From assembly GCF_001613125.1 (NCBI RefSeq), contig NZ_BDBT01000027.1, positions 40,439 through 104,438 of the forward strand: 64,000 bases of DNA. Direction: 5' to 3'. Positions 51,923 to 59,740 of this stretch are shown here, one piece after another. Made by a program: the position numbers and the translations under genes. Position 1 is the stretch's first letter; each line of letters opens with the position of its first letter. The stretch comes from Nocardia shimofusensis NBRC 100134 (GTDB taxonomy: Bacteria > Actinomycetota > Actinomycetes > Mycobacteriales > Mycobacteriaceae). The notes below the pieces were generated by a model, which saw only the letters and a program-made list of their open reading frames with translations, had not been told where the DNA came from and made no database searches.

Positions 51923-51953
51923 AACAACACTGTTGTTCATAAGATAACTTATG
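51923..51953. promoter_or_regulatory. Two adjacent palindromes upstream of SCP2/P450 genes
   Basis: AACAAC-ACT-GTTGTT (51923-51937) abuts CATAAG-ATAA-CTTATG (51938-51953); both are perfect. They lie between the TetR gene (minus, start 51864) and the SCP2 gene (plus, start 52026). One may be the TetR operator; the AT-rich second could hold a promoter core. Confidence 0.6.
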
Positions 51954-52025
51954 ATACATTTCGTTTGTGATCCACCGCACAGTGCGGTGATTCCTCCGGC
52001 ATCCGCTCTCGGGAAGGGGCTCCTC

Positions 52026-52427
52026 ATGGCCTTCAGCAACTCGTCCGAAGTCCGCCGCTACATCGGGGGCATCTTCGAATCGGCCTTCGCCGACGACGAA
52101 CTGCGCGCAAAGCTCTCCGAGACCGGCATCGTCCTGCGCTCGACGTTCACCGATCCCGACGTCGACCTCGTGGTCGACATGGGCGCTGGGGCGGTTCTGC
52201 CCGAGGGCGCCTCCGCCGTCCCCAATGCCGTCATGACCATGGCCGCCGAAGTGGGAAATGCCTACTGGCAGGGCAAGGTCAATCTGCCGATGGCCATGGC
52301 CAAGGGCAAGATCAAGGTCGACGGCAATGTGGCGACGCTGCTCAAACTCGCCCCGCTGAGCAAGCAGCTGTTCCCCGTCTACATCGAGACGCTGAAAGCC
52401 GACGGCCGCACCGACCTTCTCGCCTGA
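52026..52427 (+). CDS. SCP2 sterol-carrier-like domain protein
   Basis: A 133-aa protein from ATG 52026 with AAGGGG upstream; the open frame before it is not coding. It fits the SCP2 lipid-binding fold: VVDMGAGAVLPEGASAVPNA, VMTMAAEVGNAYWQGKVNLP and MAKGKIKVDGNVATLLKLAP. Such proteins bind sterols or acyl chains in a hydrophobic tunnel and may hand substrate to the P450 encoded 31 bases downstream. Confidence 0.87.
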   Translation: MAFSNSSEVRRYIGGIFESAFADDELRAKLSETGIVLRSTFTDPDVDLVVDMGAGAVLPEGASAVPNAVMTMAAEVGNAYWQGKVNLPMAMAKGKIKVDGNVATLLKLAPLSKQLFPVYIETLKADGRTDLLA

Positions 52428-52458
52428 CCACCGCTCCATCACATCCCAGGGAGAAGCC

Positions 52459-53718
52459 ATGACCGCGCACCCCGATTTCGACCCCGTCGACATCTCCAGC
52501 CTCGCCTTCTGGGCGCTCGCTCCGGAGGAACGCGACGAGCGCTTCGCCGAACTGCGCCGCCGCAGCCCGGTGAGCTGGCAGCGTCCCCTCGACAGCATGC
52601 TCGCCGAGCCCACCATTCCCGGCTTCTGGGCGGTGACCAGCAACGATCTGGTCCGCCACGTCAGCACGCATCCGGAATTGTTCTGTTCTTCGGAAGGCAC
52701 GCAGCTCGAGGAAGTCCCCGAGGACTTCCGCTCCGCCGCCGAATCCTTCCTGGCGATGGACGGCCCCGAGCACCTGCGCATGCGCAAACTCATGAGCGCG
52801 GCGTTCACGCCTCGGCAGGTGAAATTGCTCGGCGAGCAGATCCGGCAGCGCGCGATCGAGATCGTCGACCGCCTGCTCGCGATCGGCGAGGGCGATTTCG
52901 TCGAGCACGTCTCCAAGCAGATGCCGATGAACACCTTCTACGACATCGCCGGACTCCCCCAGGAATACCGCGACGACGCCGCCCACCACGCCGACAGCCT
53001 GGCGGCCTTCAACGACCCCGATGTCGCGGCCGGTCGCGAACCCGGTCAGGTGTTGAGCGATTCGTTGCTCGGTCTGTTGTCGACCGGCCTCGAGTTCGCG
53101 GAGATGACGCGCGCGTGCCCGCGCGACGATGTGTGGTCGAATCTGGTGCGGGCCGAGATCGACGGGCGCGAACTCGGCGACGAGGACCTGGCCTCGATGT
53201 TCGTGCTGATGTCGTTCGCGGGCAACGACACCACCCGCACCACCATCAGCCTGGGCACCAAAGCCTTTCTGGACCATCCCGACCAGCTCGCCCACCTCCT
53301 CGAGGACTTCGACGGCCGCATCGACGCCGCCATCGACGAAGTCCTGCGCTGGGTCACGCCGATCATGACCTTCCGCCGCACCGCGACCGAGGACACCGTG
53401 CTCGGCGGCAGGCAGGTCCGCCGCGGCGACTGGGTCGTCATGTACTACGCCTCCGCCAACCGCGACGAGAAGGTCTTCCCGGACCCGTGGACCTTCGACA
53501 TCACCCGAAAGCCCAACGGTCACGTGGCATTCGGCGGCGGCGGACCGCACTTCTGCCTCGGCAGCTTCCTCGCGAAGATGATGCTGCGCCACATGTTCGA
53601 CCAGCTGTTCCATCGCGTGCCCGGCCTCACCCTGGGCACGCCGGAACTGTTGATCGGCAATTTCGCCGGCGCGGTCAAGCGCCTGCCCGCCTCGACCGGC
53701 TGCCCGGTCGCGCACTGA
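52459..53718 (+). CDS. Cytochrome P450 (CYP125/142/124-like)
   Basis: P450 of 419 aa. The I-helix oxygen-binding motif is AGNDTTR, the ExxR is EVLRW, and the heme loop is FGGGGPHFCLGSFLAKM with the thiolate Cys. VLRWVTPIMTFRRTA, DTVLGGRQVRRGDWVVMYY and SANRDEKVFPDP resemble the actinobacterial steroid/methyl-branched-lipid omega-hydroxylases. With SCP2 upstream and an SDR downstream, oxidation of a hydrophobic side chain to an alcohol and then aldehyde or ketone is plausible. Confidence 0.9.
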   Translation: MTAHPDFDPVDISSLAFWALAPEERDERFAELRRRSPVSWQRPLDSMLAEPTIPGFWAVTSNDLVRHVSTHPELFCSSEGTQLEEVPEDFRSAAESFLAMDGPEHLRMRKLMSAAFTPRQVKLLGEQIRQRAIEIVDRLLAIGEGDFVEHVSKQMPMNTFYDIAGLPQEYRDDAAHHADSLAAFNDPDVAAGREPGQVLSDSLLGLLSTGLEFAEMTRACPRDDVWSNLVRAEIDGRELGDEDLASMFVLMSFAGNDTTRTTISLGTKAFLDHPDQLAHLLEDFDGRIDAAIDEVLRWVTPIMTFRRTATEDTVLGGRQVRRGDWVVMYYASANRDEKVFPDPWTFDITRKPNGHVAFGGGGPHFCLGSFLAKMMLRHMFDQLFHRVPGLTLGTPELLIGNFAGAVKRLPASTGCPVAH

Positions 53719-53744
53719 CACCTCACCAGAGCAGGAGTTCTGCC

Positions 53745-54533
53745 ATGTTCGACTTCACCGGCAAGCGCGTACTGGTGACCGGTGCGGCCTCGGGGATCGG
53801 GGATGCCACGGCACGGCAGCTCATCGCCGCGGGCGCCCAGGTCGTCAGCCTCGACCGCAACGAACCCGCCGCCGCCGTCGCGCACCATCGGATCGACCTC
53901 GCCGATGTCGGCAGCATCGATTCGGTCGTCGCCCGGCTCGACGGCACCTTCGACGCGCTGTTCAATGTCGCCGGATTGCCCGGCACCGCGCCCGCCGAAA
54001 AGGTCATGGCTGTCAATGTCTTCGGCATGCGACACCTGACCGAAGCCCTGCTCGAGCGGCTCACCCCCGGCGGGTCGGTCGTCGTGGTGTCCTCCACGGC
54101 CGGGTTCGGCTGGCCGCAGCGCCTGGAAACGATCAAGGAACTGCTCGCCACCGACACCTTCGACGAGGCGGTGGCGTGGTTCGCGGACAACCCGCAGGAA
54201 GGCAACGCCTACAACTTCTCCAAGGAGTGCGCCACCGTCTACACCATGACGATGGGCGTCGCCCTCCACGAGCTCGGCCTGCGGATCAACGCGGTGCTGC
54301 CCGGCCCGGTCCGGACGCCGATTCTCGAGGACTTCCGGAAATCCATGGGCGAGGACACTATCGACGGCGCCGCGATCCTGCTCGGCCGTCACGCCGAGCC
54401 CGACGAGGTCGCCTCCGCCATCCTGTTCCTCGCCTCGCCCGGGGCCCGGTGGATCAACGGCCACCCGTTGATCGTGGACGGCGGGTTGAGCGGCACCTAC
54501 CTCACCGGACTCGTCCCGCTTCCCGAGATCTGA
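53745..54533 (+). CDS. Short-chain dehydrogenase (hydroxysteroid/coniferyl-alcohol DH-like)
   Basis: SDR of 262 aa from ATG 53745. RVLVTGAASGIGDATARQL (cofactor motif), VDVA-type NVAGLPGTAP, Ser in VVSSTAGFGWPQ and the catalytic YNFSKE. The segment after the catalytic strand, RLETIKELLATDTFDEAVAW, is an insertion seen in 3-alpha-hydroxysteroid and coniferyl-alcohol dehydrogenases. It probably oxidises the product of the P450 gene 26 bases upstream. Confidence 0.88.
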   Translation: MFDFTGKRVLVTGAASGIGDATARQLIAAGAQVVSLDRNEPAAAVAHHRIDLADVGSIDSVVARLDGTFDALFNVAGLPGTAPAEKVMAVNVFGMRHLTEALLERLTPGGSVVVVSSTAGFGWPQRLETIKELLATDTFDEAVAWFADNPQEGNAYNFSKECATVYTMTMGVALHELGLRINAVLPGPVRTPILEDFRKSMGEDTIDGAAILLGRHAEPDEVASAILFLASPGARWINGHPLIVDGGLSGTYLTGLVPLPEI

Positions 54534-54625
54534 ACAAGGAGAACCCCGACCGGCGGCCGTCGCAGCGCAGTCATCCACTTGCGCGGCACGGAAATTCAGG
54601 GCCGTGCGCATGGGAGAATGGCGGC

Positions 54626-55363
54626 ATGCCGACCGCCGATCACCGGGACAAGGCCCGTCGAGCACGTTCCTTCGGCGCCGCGGCGCAGGAGTACGAGCGT
54701 GGCCGGCCCACCTATCCGCCGGAATCCGTCTCCTGGCTGGTGCCCGAGGAAGCTCGAACCGTGGTCGACATCGGAGCGGGCACGGGCAAGCTGACCCGGA
54801 CCCTGCTGTCGCCGGGCCGAGAGGTGATCGCGGTCGAGCCTTCGGCCGAGATGCGCGATCAGTTCGCCCGGGTGCTGCCGGAAGTCCGGATGCTGGCAGC
54901 GACAGCGGAGTTCATCCCGCTACCGGACGCGAGCGCCGACGTCGTGGTCTGCGCGCAGGCCTGGCACTGGGTGAGTCCCGAGCTGGCGATACCGGAGGCG
55001 GCACGGGTACTGCGACCGGGCGGGCGGCTGAGCCTCGTGTGGAACACCCGCGATGTGTCCGAGCCTTGGGTGGCCGAGCTCGACCGCATACTCCTCGAGC
55101 GGGAGTCGGCGCGGGCCGACGCACGAATTCCGCACGTGCAGCCCCCTTTCGGCCTCCTCGAGCACCGGGATTTCCGCTGGGCGCACCCGACCTCGCCGGA
55201 AGAGATCGTCTCCATGGTCGCCTCGCGCAGCTGTGTGATCACGATGGCGCCGATGGCCCGGCAGGAGTTGCTCGACAGCGTGTGGACCCTGGTGGCAGCA
55301 GAGGGTCCGACAGAGATGCCGTATGTCACCGAATGCTATCGCGCCGCAGTCGCACCAGCCTGA
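54626..55363 (+). CDS. Class I SAM-dependent methyltransferase
   Basis: A 245-aa methyltransferase from ATG 54626. Motif I VVDIGAGTGKLTRTLL, acidic EVIAVEPSAEM, and the methyltransferase-11 segment FIPLPDASADVVVCAQAWHW with EAARVLRPGGRLSLVW. N-terminal KARRARSFGAAAQEYERGRP is shared with small-molecule methyltransferases of this group. It stands alone between the SDR and a TetR gene; substrate unknown. Confidence 0.88.
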   Translation: MPTADHRDKARRARSFGAAAQEYERGRPTYPPESVSWLVPEEARTVVDIGAGTGKLTRTLLSPGREVIAVEPSAEMRDQFARVLPEVRMLAATAEFIPLPDASADVVVCAQAWHWVSPELAIPEAARVLRPGGRLSLVWNTRDVSEPWVAELDRILLERESARADARIPHVQPPFGLLEHRDFRWAHPTSPEEIVSMVASRSCVITMAPMARQELLDSVWTLVAAEGPTEMPYVTECYRAAVAPA

Positions 55364-55410
55364 CTCCGATCCGAGTCCGGGAATGCGGGCCTGAACTGCG
55401 GCGCTACTCT

Positions 55411-55424
55411 ATAACGGTCGTTAT
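55411..55424. promoter_or_regulatory. Operator-like palindrome ATAACG-GT-CGTTAT
   Basis: Perfect 14-base palindrome 22 bases before the TetR start at 55446. A close relative (ATAACGACTGTCAT, 56059-56072) lies before the next gene, suggesting autoregulation plus control of that gene. Confidence 0.65.
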
Positions 55425-55445
55425 GAGGCGGAAGGGCGGGCGATA

Positions 55446-56033
55446 GTGGCGGAGTCGACGCAGGCGCGGGAGCGCATGGTGGCCGGCGCGGCAGACATGC
55501 TGCGTCGGCGTGGACTCAACGCGACCAGCGTGCGCGAGCTGGCCAAGCATTCCGGTGCGCCGCTGGGGTCGACCTACCACTACTTCCCCGGCGGTAAGAC
55601 GCAGCTGGCGGCCGAGGCGGTGCGGTTCGCCGACGAGCGGACCGTACGCACGCTGCGCAGACAGCTCGAGGCGGGACCGGTCGCCGGGCTGCGCGGCTTC
55701 GTGGATCTGTGGCGCCGGGTTGTTCTCGACAGCGACTTCCGGGCCGGTTGCCCGGTGCTGGCGGTGTCGGTGGAAGACCAGCCCGACAGCGGTGACGAAC
55801 CGCGGCGAGCCGCGGCAGAGGCGTTCACGCACTGGACGGACATGCTCGCCGAGTCGATGCGCGCGCACGGCGCCACGGCGGAGGCGGCGTTGCGCACCGC
55901 GACCCTGGTGGTCGCCGCCATCGAGGGCACGGTCGCCCTGTGCCGGGCGCAGCGCTGCATCGAACCGCTCGACCGCACCGTCGACGCGCTCGAGGCGGCC
56001 GTGCGCAGCGTCGTCGACCAGGGCGACGCGTGA
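55446..56033 (+). CDS. TetR-family regulator (LmrA/YxaF-like C-domain)
   Basis: A 195-aa TetR protein from GTG 55446. HTH: RMVAGAADMLRRRGLNATSV then RELAKHSGAPLGSTYHYFPG. The C-terminal domain, with DSDFRAGCPVLAVSVEDQPD and FTHWTDMLAESMRAHGA, is the type found in LmrA/YxaF-like repressors. It precedes the thioesterase gene and is bracketed by two like palindromes. Confidence 0.88.
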   Translation: MAESTQARERMVAGAADMLRRRGLNATSVRELAKHSGAPLGSTYHYFPGGKTQLAAEAVRFADERTVRTLRRQLEAGPVAGLRGFVDLWRRVVLDSDFRAGCPVLAVSVEDQPDSGDEPRRAAAEAFTHWTDMLAESMRAHGATAEAALRTATLVVAAIEGTVALCRAQRCIEPLDRTVDALEAAVRSVVDQGDA

Positions 56034-56058
56034 TCGGCCGGGGTCGCGGACACTTCCT

Positions 56059-56072
56059 ATAACGACTGTCAT
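56059..56072. promoter_or_regulatory. Imperfect copy of the ATAACG palindrome
   Basis: ATAACGACTGTCAT matches the 55411 site except in the right half-site. It lies between the TetR gene and the thioesterase gene (56137), where it could bind the same repressor. Confidence 0.5.
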
Positions 56073-56136
56073 AAAATGGGAAGGTACCGCCGCGCCTGCC
56101 GCCCGGCTCCGGTGTGATCGACAGAGAGAACTCCCG

Positions 56137-56976
56137 ATGACCGACGCCTGCTACCTGCCTCTCACCAGTCCCGAGTCCGCCGCCGAGGGCATGGAGCGCT
56201 TCGCACCCACCGAACACGTGCTCGGCCCGTGGGGCCCGATTCAGCACGGCGGGCCCATCTCCGGGCTCCTCACCCGAGCGATGGACCGGTGCGCGCCTCG
56301 GGGAAACGCGCGCCTGACCAAGATCTCGGTCGACCTGCTCGGCCCGGTTCCCATGTCCGAGGTCCGGGTCGGCGCACAGGTGACGCGACCCGGCAAGCGC
56401 ATCGAGATGCTGTCCGCAGTCCTCGAGGCGCGCCAGACCGACGGCTCCTGGCGCGCCGCCGCGACCGCGTCGGCCTGGCGGCTGGCCAACCAGCCCACCG
56501 ACGATGTGGTCCGCCGCGCCGACGCCCCGCTCGAATTGCCCGAACAGGCCCCCGACCTGAGCACCGTGGACGTGTCCTCGGCATGGTCGATGACGGGCTT
56601 CGTCAACACGATGCAGTGGCGCCTCGGCGCACCCGGCGGACAGCCGGGCGAACCGACGGTGGCGTGGGTGAACCTGAAGCTGCCGTTGGTCGCGGGCGAG
56701 CAGATCAGCGGAATCGAACGGCTCATGACCGTCGCCGACGCCGCCAACGGTGTCGGCGCGCGGCTCGACCCGGCCGAATTCGCCTTCCTCAACACCGAAT
56801 TGACCGTGCACCTGTTCGAGGAACCGCGGTCGCCGTGGATCGGCATGGCCGCCGAGGCCTCGGTCGGCAGCGACGGTGTCGGCATGAATGCCGCGGTCCT
56901 GCACGCTCCGCACGGGCCGATCGGCCGCGTCGCGCAGAACCTCCTCGTCGAGCGGCGCGCGTCCGTCAGCGCCTGA
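56137..56976 (+). CDS. Thioesterase-superfamily (acyl-CoA thioesterase-like) protein
   Basis: A 279-aa double-hotdog-like protein from ATG 56137: WGPIQHGGPISGLLTRAMDR, LTKISVDLLGPVPMSEVRVG and the closing HAPHGPIGRVAQNLLVERR. It is of the thioesterase-like 4HBT type common in actinobacteria; activity on acyl-CoA is inferred. It is probably controlled by the TetR just upstream and ends convergent with the P450 operon. Confidence 0.83.
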   Translation: MTDACYLPLTSPESAAEGMERFAPTEHVLGPWGPIQHGGPISGLLTRAMDRCAPRGNARLTKISVDLLGPVPMSEVRVGAQVTRPGKRIEMLSAVLEARQTDGSWRAAATASAWRLANQPTDDVVRRADAPLELPEQAPDLSTVDVSSAWSMTGFVNTMQWRLGAPGGQPGEPTVAWVNLKLPLVAGEQISGIERLMTVADAANGVGARLDPAEFAFLNTELTVHLFEEPRSPWIGMAAEASVGSDGVGMNAAVLHAPHGPIGRVAQNLLVERRASVSA

Positions 56977-57058
56977 TCTCGGTGGGACCGGGATCAGGCG
57001 CATCGGGCTTCCCGAGTGACCGTCGCGGCCGGCCGGGTGACCGGCCTCGGGCGGTGAC

Positions 57059-58261
57059 TCAGGCCGTCGTCGCAGGCAGGCTCTCCCACCCGCGCACCGT
57101 CGACGTCGGCGACAGCCGGGCGCTGGACAGGTCGACCTCCCACTCCGGGAAGCGCTTCAGGATCTCCTCCAACGCGACCCGCCCCTCCAGCCGGGCCAGC
57201 GCCGAGCCGAGGCAGAAATGCGTGCCGACGCTGAACGACAGGTGCTGGCGGCCGCCCCGGTGGATGTCGAAGACGTCGCCGTCGGGCGGGTAGACGCGGT
57301 GGTCGCGGTTGGCCGCGCCGATGAGCATCATCATGACGCTGCCTTCGGGAACGGTCTGTCCATACATCTCCACGTCCCTGGTGACGTATCGGGCGACATG
57401 CGGGGCAGGCGGCTCGAAACGCAGGAGTTCTTCGATGGCCTTGGGGATGAGCTTCGGATTCTCGGCCAATTGCCGTCGCTGGTCGGGGTGTTCGGCGAGC
57501 ACCTTGCCCGCCCAGCCGATGAGGCGGGTGGTGGTCTCGTTGCCCGCGCCCGAGACCACGTTGATGTAGGTGAGCAGTTCCTCGCGGGTGAGTTTGCGCT
57601 CCACGCCGTGCTGGTCTTCGAATTCGACCTCGAGCAGCTCGGTCATGATGTCGTCGGAGGGGTTCTCGACGCGCCATTGGAGGTAGCGTTCGAAGATCTC
57701 CCCGGTGGGCAGGCCCTCGGAGGCGGCCTTCATGGGCTTGCCTTCTTCGGTGCGCATCTGGTCGTTGGCGAAATCGCGGATCGCTTCCTGATCCTCTTCG
57801 GGAATGCCGAGCAGCATGCCGATCGTCTTCATCGGCATCTGCGCGCCGATGTCGGCGATGAAATCGATTCTTCCGGTGCCGATCAGCGGATCGAGACTGG
57901 CGACGCAGAACTCGCGGATCTTCGCTTCCAGCGCGGCGATCTTGCGCGGAGTGAACATGCGCGAGAGGAGTTTGCGGTGGATATCGTGGACCGGCGGGTC
58001 CTCGAAGATCAGCACGCCGGGCGGGATGGGGATGTTCGCCTTGATCAACTCGACGATGGCGCCGCGGGCGGAGCTGTAGGTCTGGTGATCGATGAGGGCG
58101 GCGTTGACGTCCTCGAAGCGGGACAGCGCGTAGAAGTCGTGCTTCTCGCTGTAGAACAGCGGGGACTCTTCGCGCAGGCGCTTGAACATGGGGTACGGGT
58201 CGGCGTTGAGTTCGACGTCGTAGGGGTCGTAGTAGACGTCGCTGGCGGCACTGGTGGTCAT
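57059..58261 (-). CDS. Cytochrome P450 (last gene of coupled operon)
   Basis: P450 of 400 aa from ATG 58261. I-helix SGAGNETTTR, ExxR at EELLR, heme loop FSVGTHFCLGSALARLEGR. FEDPPVHDIHRKLLSRMFTP is the C-helix pattern of the actinobacterial CYP families with similar substrates to those acting on lipids. It starts 14 bases after the other P450 gene. Redox partners are the ferredoxin and reductase genes in the same transcript. Confidence 0.9.
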   Translation of the reverse strand: MTTSAASDVYYDPYDVELNADPYPMFKRLREESPLFYSEKHDFYALSRFEDVNAALIDHQTYSSARGAIVELIKANIPIPPGVLIFEDPPVHDIHRKLLSRMFTPRKIAALEAKIREFCVASLDPLIGTGRIDFIADIGAQMPMKTIGMLLGIPEEDQEAIRDFANDQMRTEEGKPMKAASEGLPTGEIFERYLQWRVENPSDDIMTELLEVEFEDQHGVERKLTREELLTYINVVSGAGNETTTRLIGWAGKVLAEHPDQRRQLAENPKLIPKAIEELLRFEPPAPHVARYVTRDVEMYGQTVPEGSVMMMLIGAANRDHRVYPPDGDVFDIHRGGRQHLSFSVGTHFCLGSALARLEGRVALEEILKRFPEWEVDLSSARLSPTSTVRGWESLPATTA

Positions 58262-58275
58262 GGGTTGTCTTCCTT

Positions 58276-59511
58276 CTACCAAGCCACCGGCAGCGCGTAC
58301 ACGCCGTAGGCGAGGCGGTCGTGTTTGAATTCGACGTCGTCGAGCGGAATCGCCAGGCGCAGAGTCGGAATCCGGCGAACCAGGGTCTCGAAGATGATCT
58401 GCAATTCGGCGCGGGCGAGCTGTTGGCCGACGCACTGGTGCGGGCCGAAGCCGAAACCGAGGTGGTGGGCGGCGGGGCGGGTGAGGTCGAGCCGGTCGGG
58501 GTTCTCCCATTCGCGCTCGTCCCAGTTCGCGGCGGACAGGTCGAAGATCAGGCCCTCCCCGGCACGGACGGTGATGTCACCGATCTCGATGTCGGCGGTG
58601 GCGATGCGACGCTGGCCGTTCTGGATGATGCCCAGGTAGCGCAGCAGTTCCTCGACGGTGTTGGCGACCAGTTTCGGGTCCTCGCTGTCGCGCAGCAGGG
58701 CCCACTGTCCGGGATTCTGCAACAGCGCGAGCGTGCCGAGGCCGATCATGTTGGCGCTGGTCTCGTGGCCTGCGATGAGTACGCCGGTGCCGAGCTGGGC
58801 GGCTTCACGCATGTCGATCTCACCCGCGCGGACGCGTTCGGCGAGGTCGGTGGCGAGGTCTTCGGCGGGCTCGTCGAGCTTGCGCTTCAACAGGTCGATC
58901 AGGTACCTCGCCAGCGTCGAACGGCCCTCGGCGGCTTGTTCTTTGGTGGCGAAGCGATCGACGTTGAGGGTGGCGTGCTTCTGGAAGAACGCGTGATCTT
59001 CGTAGGGGACGCCGAGCATATCGCTGATCATCAGCGTCGGGATCGGCAGGGCCAGCGCTTCGACCAGGTCGGCGGGCTGGGGGCCGGCGAGCATACGGTC
59101 GATATGCTCGTCGGTGATGGCCTGGATACCTGGGCGCAGGGCCGCCACGCGTTTGAAGGTGAACGGCTTGGTGAGCATGCGACGGTAGCGGCTGTGTTCC
59201 TCACCGTCGGTGGTGAACACCGATTTGGGGCGGGCGTCCTTGATGGCGCGCATGCCCTCGTTCCAGTCCGGGAAGCCCGGTAGGTGGTCGTTCACGCTGA
59301 CCCGCGGGTCCGACATGAGGGTCTTGTATTCGTGATAGCCGGTGACCAGCCAGGGGGTGCTGCCGTCCCAGATCCGTACCCGGTTCAGGGGGGCTCCGCG
59401 GTTGAGTTCCCTGGCCTGTTCGGGCGGCGCGAACGGGCACGCCGACGCGCGTGGCATCGGGTATTCGGGCGTGTGGGCGGCCGTGGTGGCATCGGCCAGT
59501 GTTTCGGGCAC
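58276..59511 (-). CDS. Cytochrome P450 (CYP105-like)
   Basis: P450 of 411 aa. N-terminal ACPFAPPEQARELNRGAPLN, C-helix DGEEHSRYRRMLTKPFTFKR, I-helix IAGHETSANMI, and heme loop GFGFGPHQCVGQQLARAEL. These agree with the CYP105-type xenobiotic/antibiotic-oxidising group. The ferredoxin gene ends three bases before its start, a classical CYP-ferredoxin pair, read ferredoxin first. Confidence 0.9.
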   Translation of the reverse strand: MPETLADATTAAHTPEYPMPRASACPFAPPEQARELNRGAPLNRVRIWDGSTPWLVTGYHEYKTLMSDPRVSVNDHLPGFPDWNEGMRAIKDARPKSVFTTDGEEHSRYRRMLTKPFTFKRVAALRPGIQAITDEHIDRMLAGPQPADLVEALALPIPTLMISDMLGVPYEDHAFFQKHATLNVDRFATKEQAAEGRSTLARYLIDLLKRKLDEPAEDLATDLAERVRAGEIDMREAAQLGTGVLIAGHETSANMIGLGTLALLQNPGQWALLRDSEDPKLVANTVEELLRYLGIIQNGQRRIATADIEIGDITVRAGEGLIFDLSAANWDEREWENPDRLDLTRPAAHHLGFGFGPHQCVGQQLARAELQIIFETLVRRIPTLRLAIPLDDVEFKHDRLAYGVYALPVAW

Positions 59512-59514
59512 TGT

Positions 59515-59709
59515 TCACTCCTCGATCAGGATGGCCATGGCCGGGCACATCGCGGCGGCCGTTCGCACCTCGTCGGCCAGGTCGTCGGGCGGGTTCTCGT
59601 CGAGCAGGACGACGATGCCGTCCTCGTCGCGCTGGTCGAACACGTCGGCGGCGTGCATGACGCAGTGACCGGCCGCGACGCATTTGACCTGGTCGACAGT
59701 CACTTTCAT
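59515..59709 (-). CDS. [3Fe-4S] ferredoxin
   Basis: A 64-aa ferredoxin of the P450-partner type: CVAAGHC supplies two cysteines and AAAMCPA the third, with the fourth classical cysteine position occupied by Ala/Gly, i.e. a [3Fe-4S] cluster. Acidic throughout (DQRDEDG, ENPPDDLADE), as needed for docking to P450s. It lies between the reductase and the P450 gene. Confidence 0.92.
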   Translation of the reverse strand: MKVTVDQVKCVAAGHCVMHAADVFDQRDEDGIVVLLDENPPDDLADEVRTAAAMCPAMAILIEE

Positions 59710-59740
59710 CGGAAGCCTCTCTGTGGGGGGTGCGAAGGGA

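Noticed and set aside
54614..54628. GAGAATGGCGGCATG before the methyltransferase as a regulon site
   Set aside because: Only one half-site is present; the bases are part of the ribosome-binding region and start codon.
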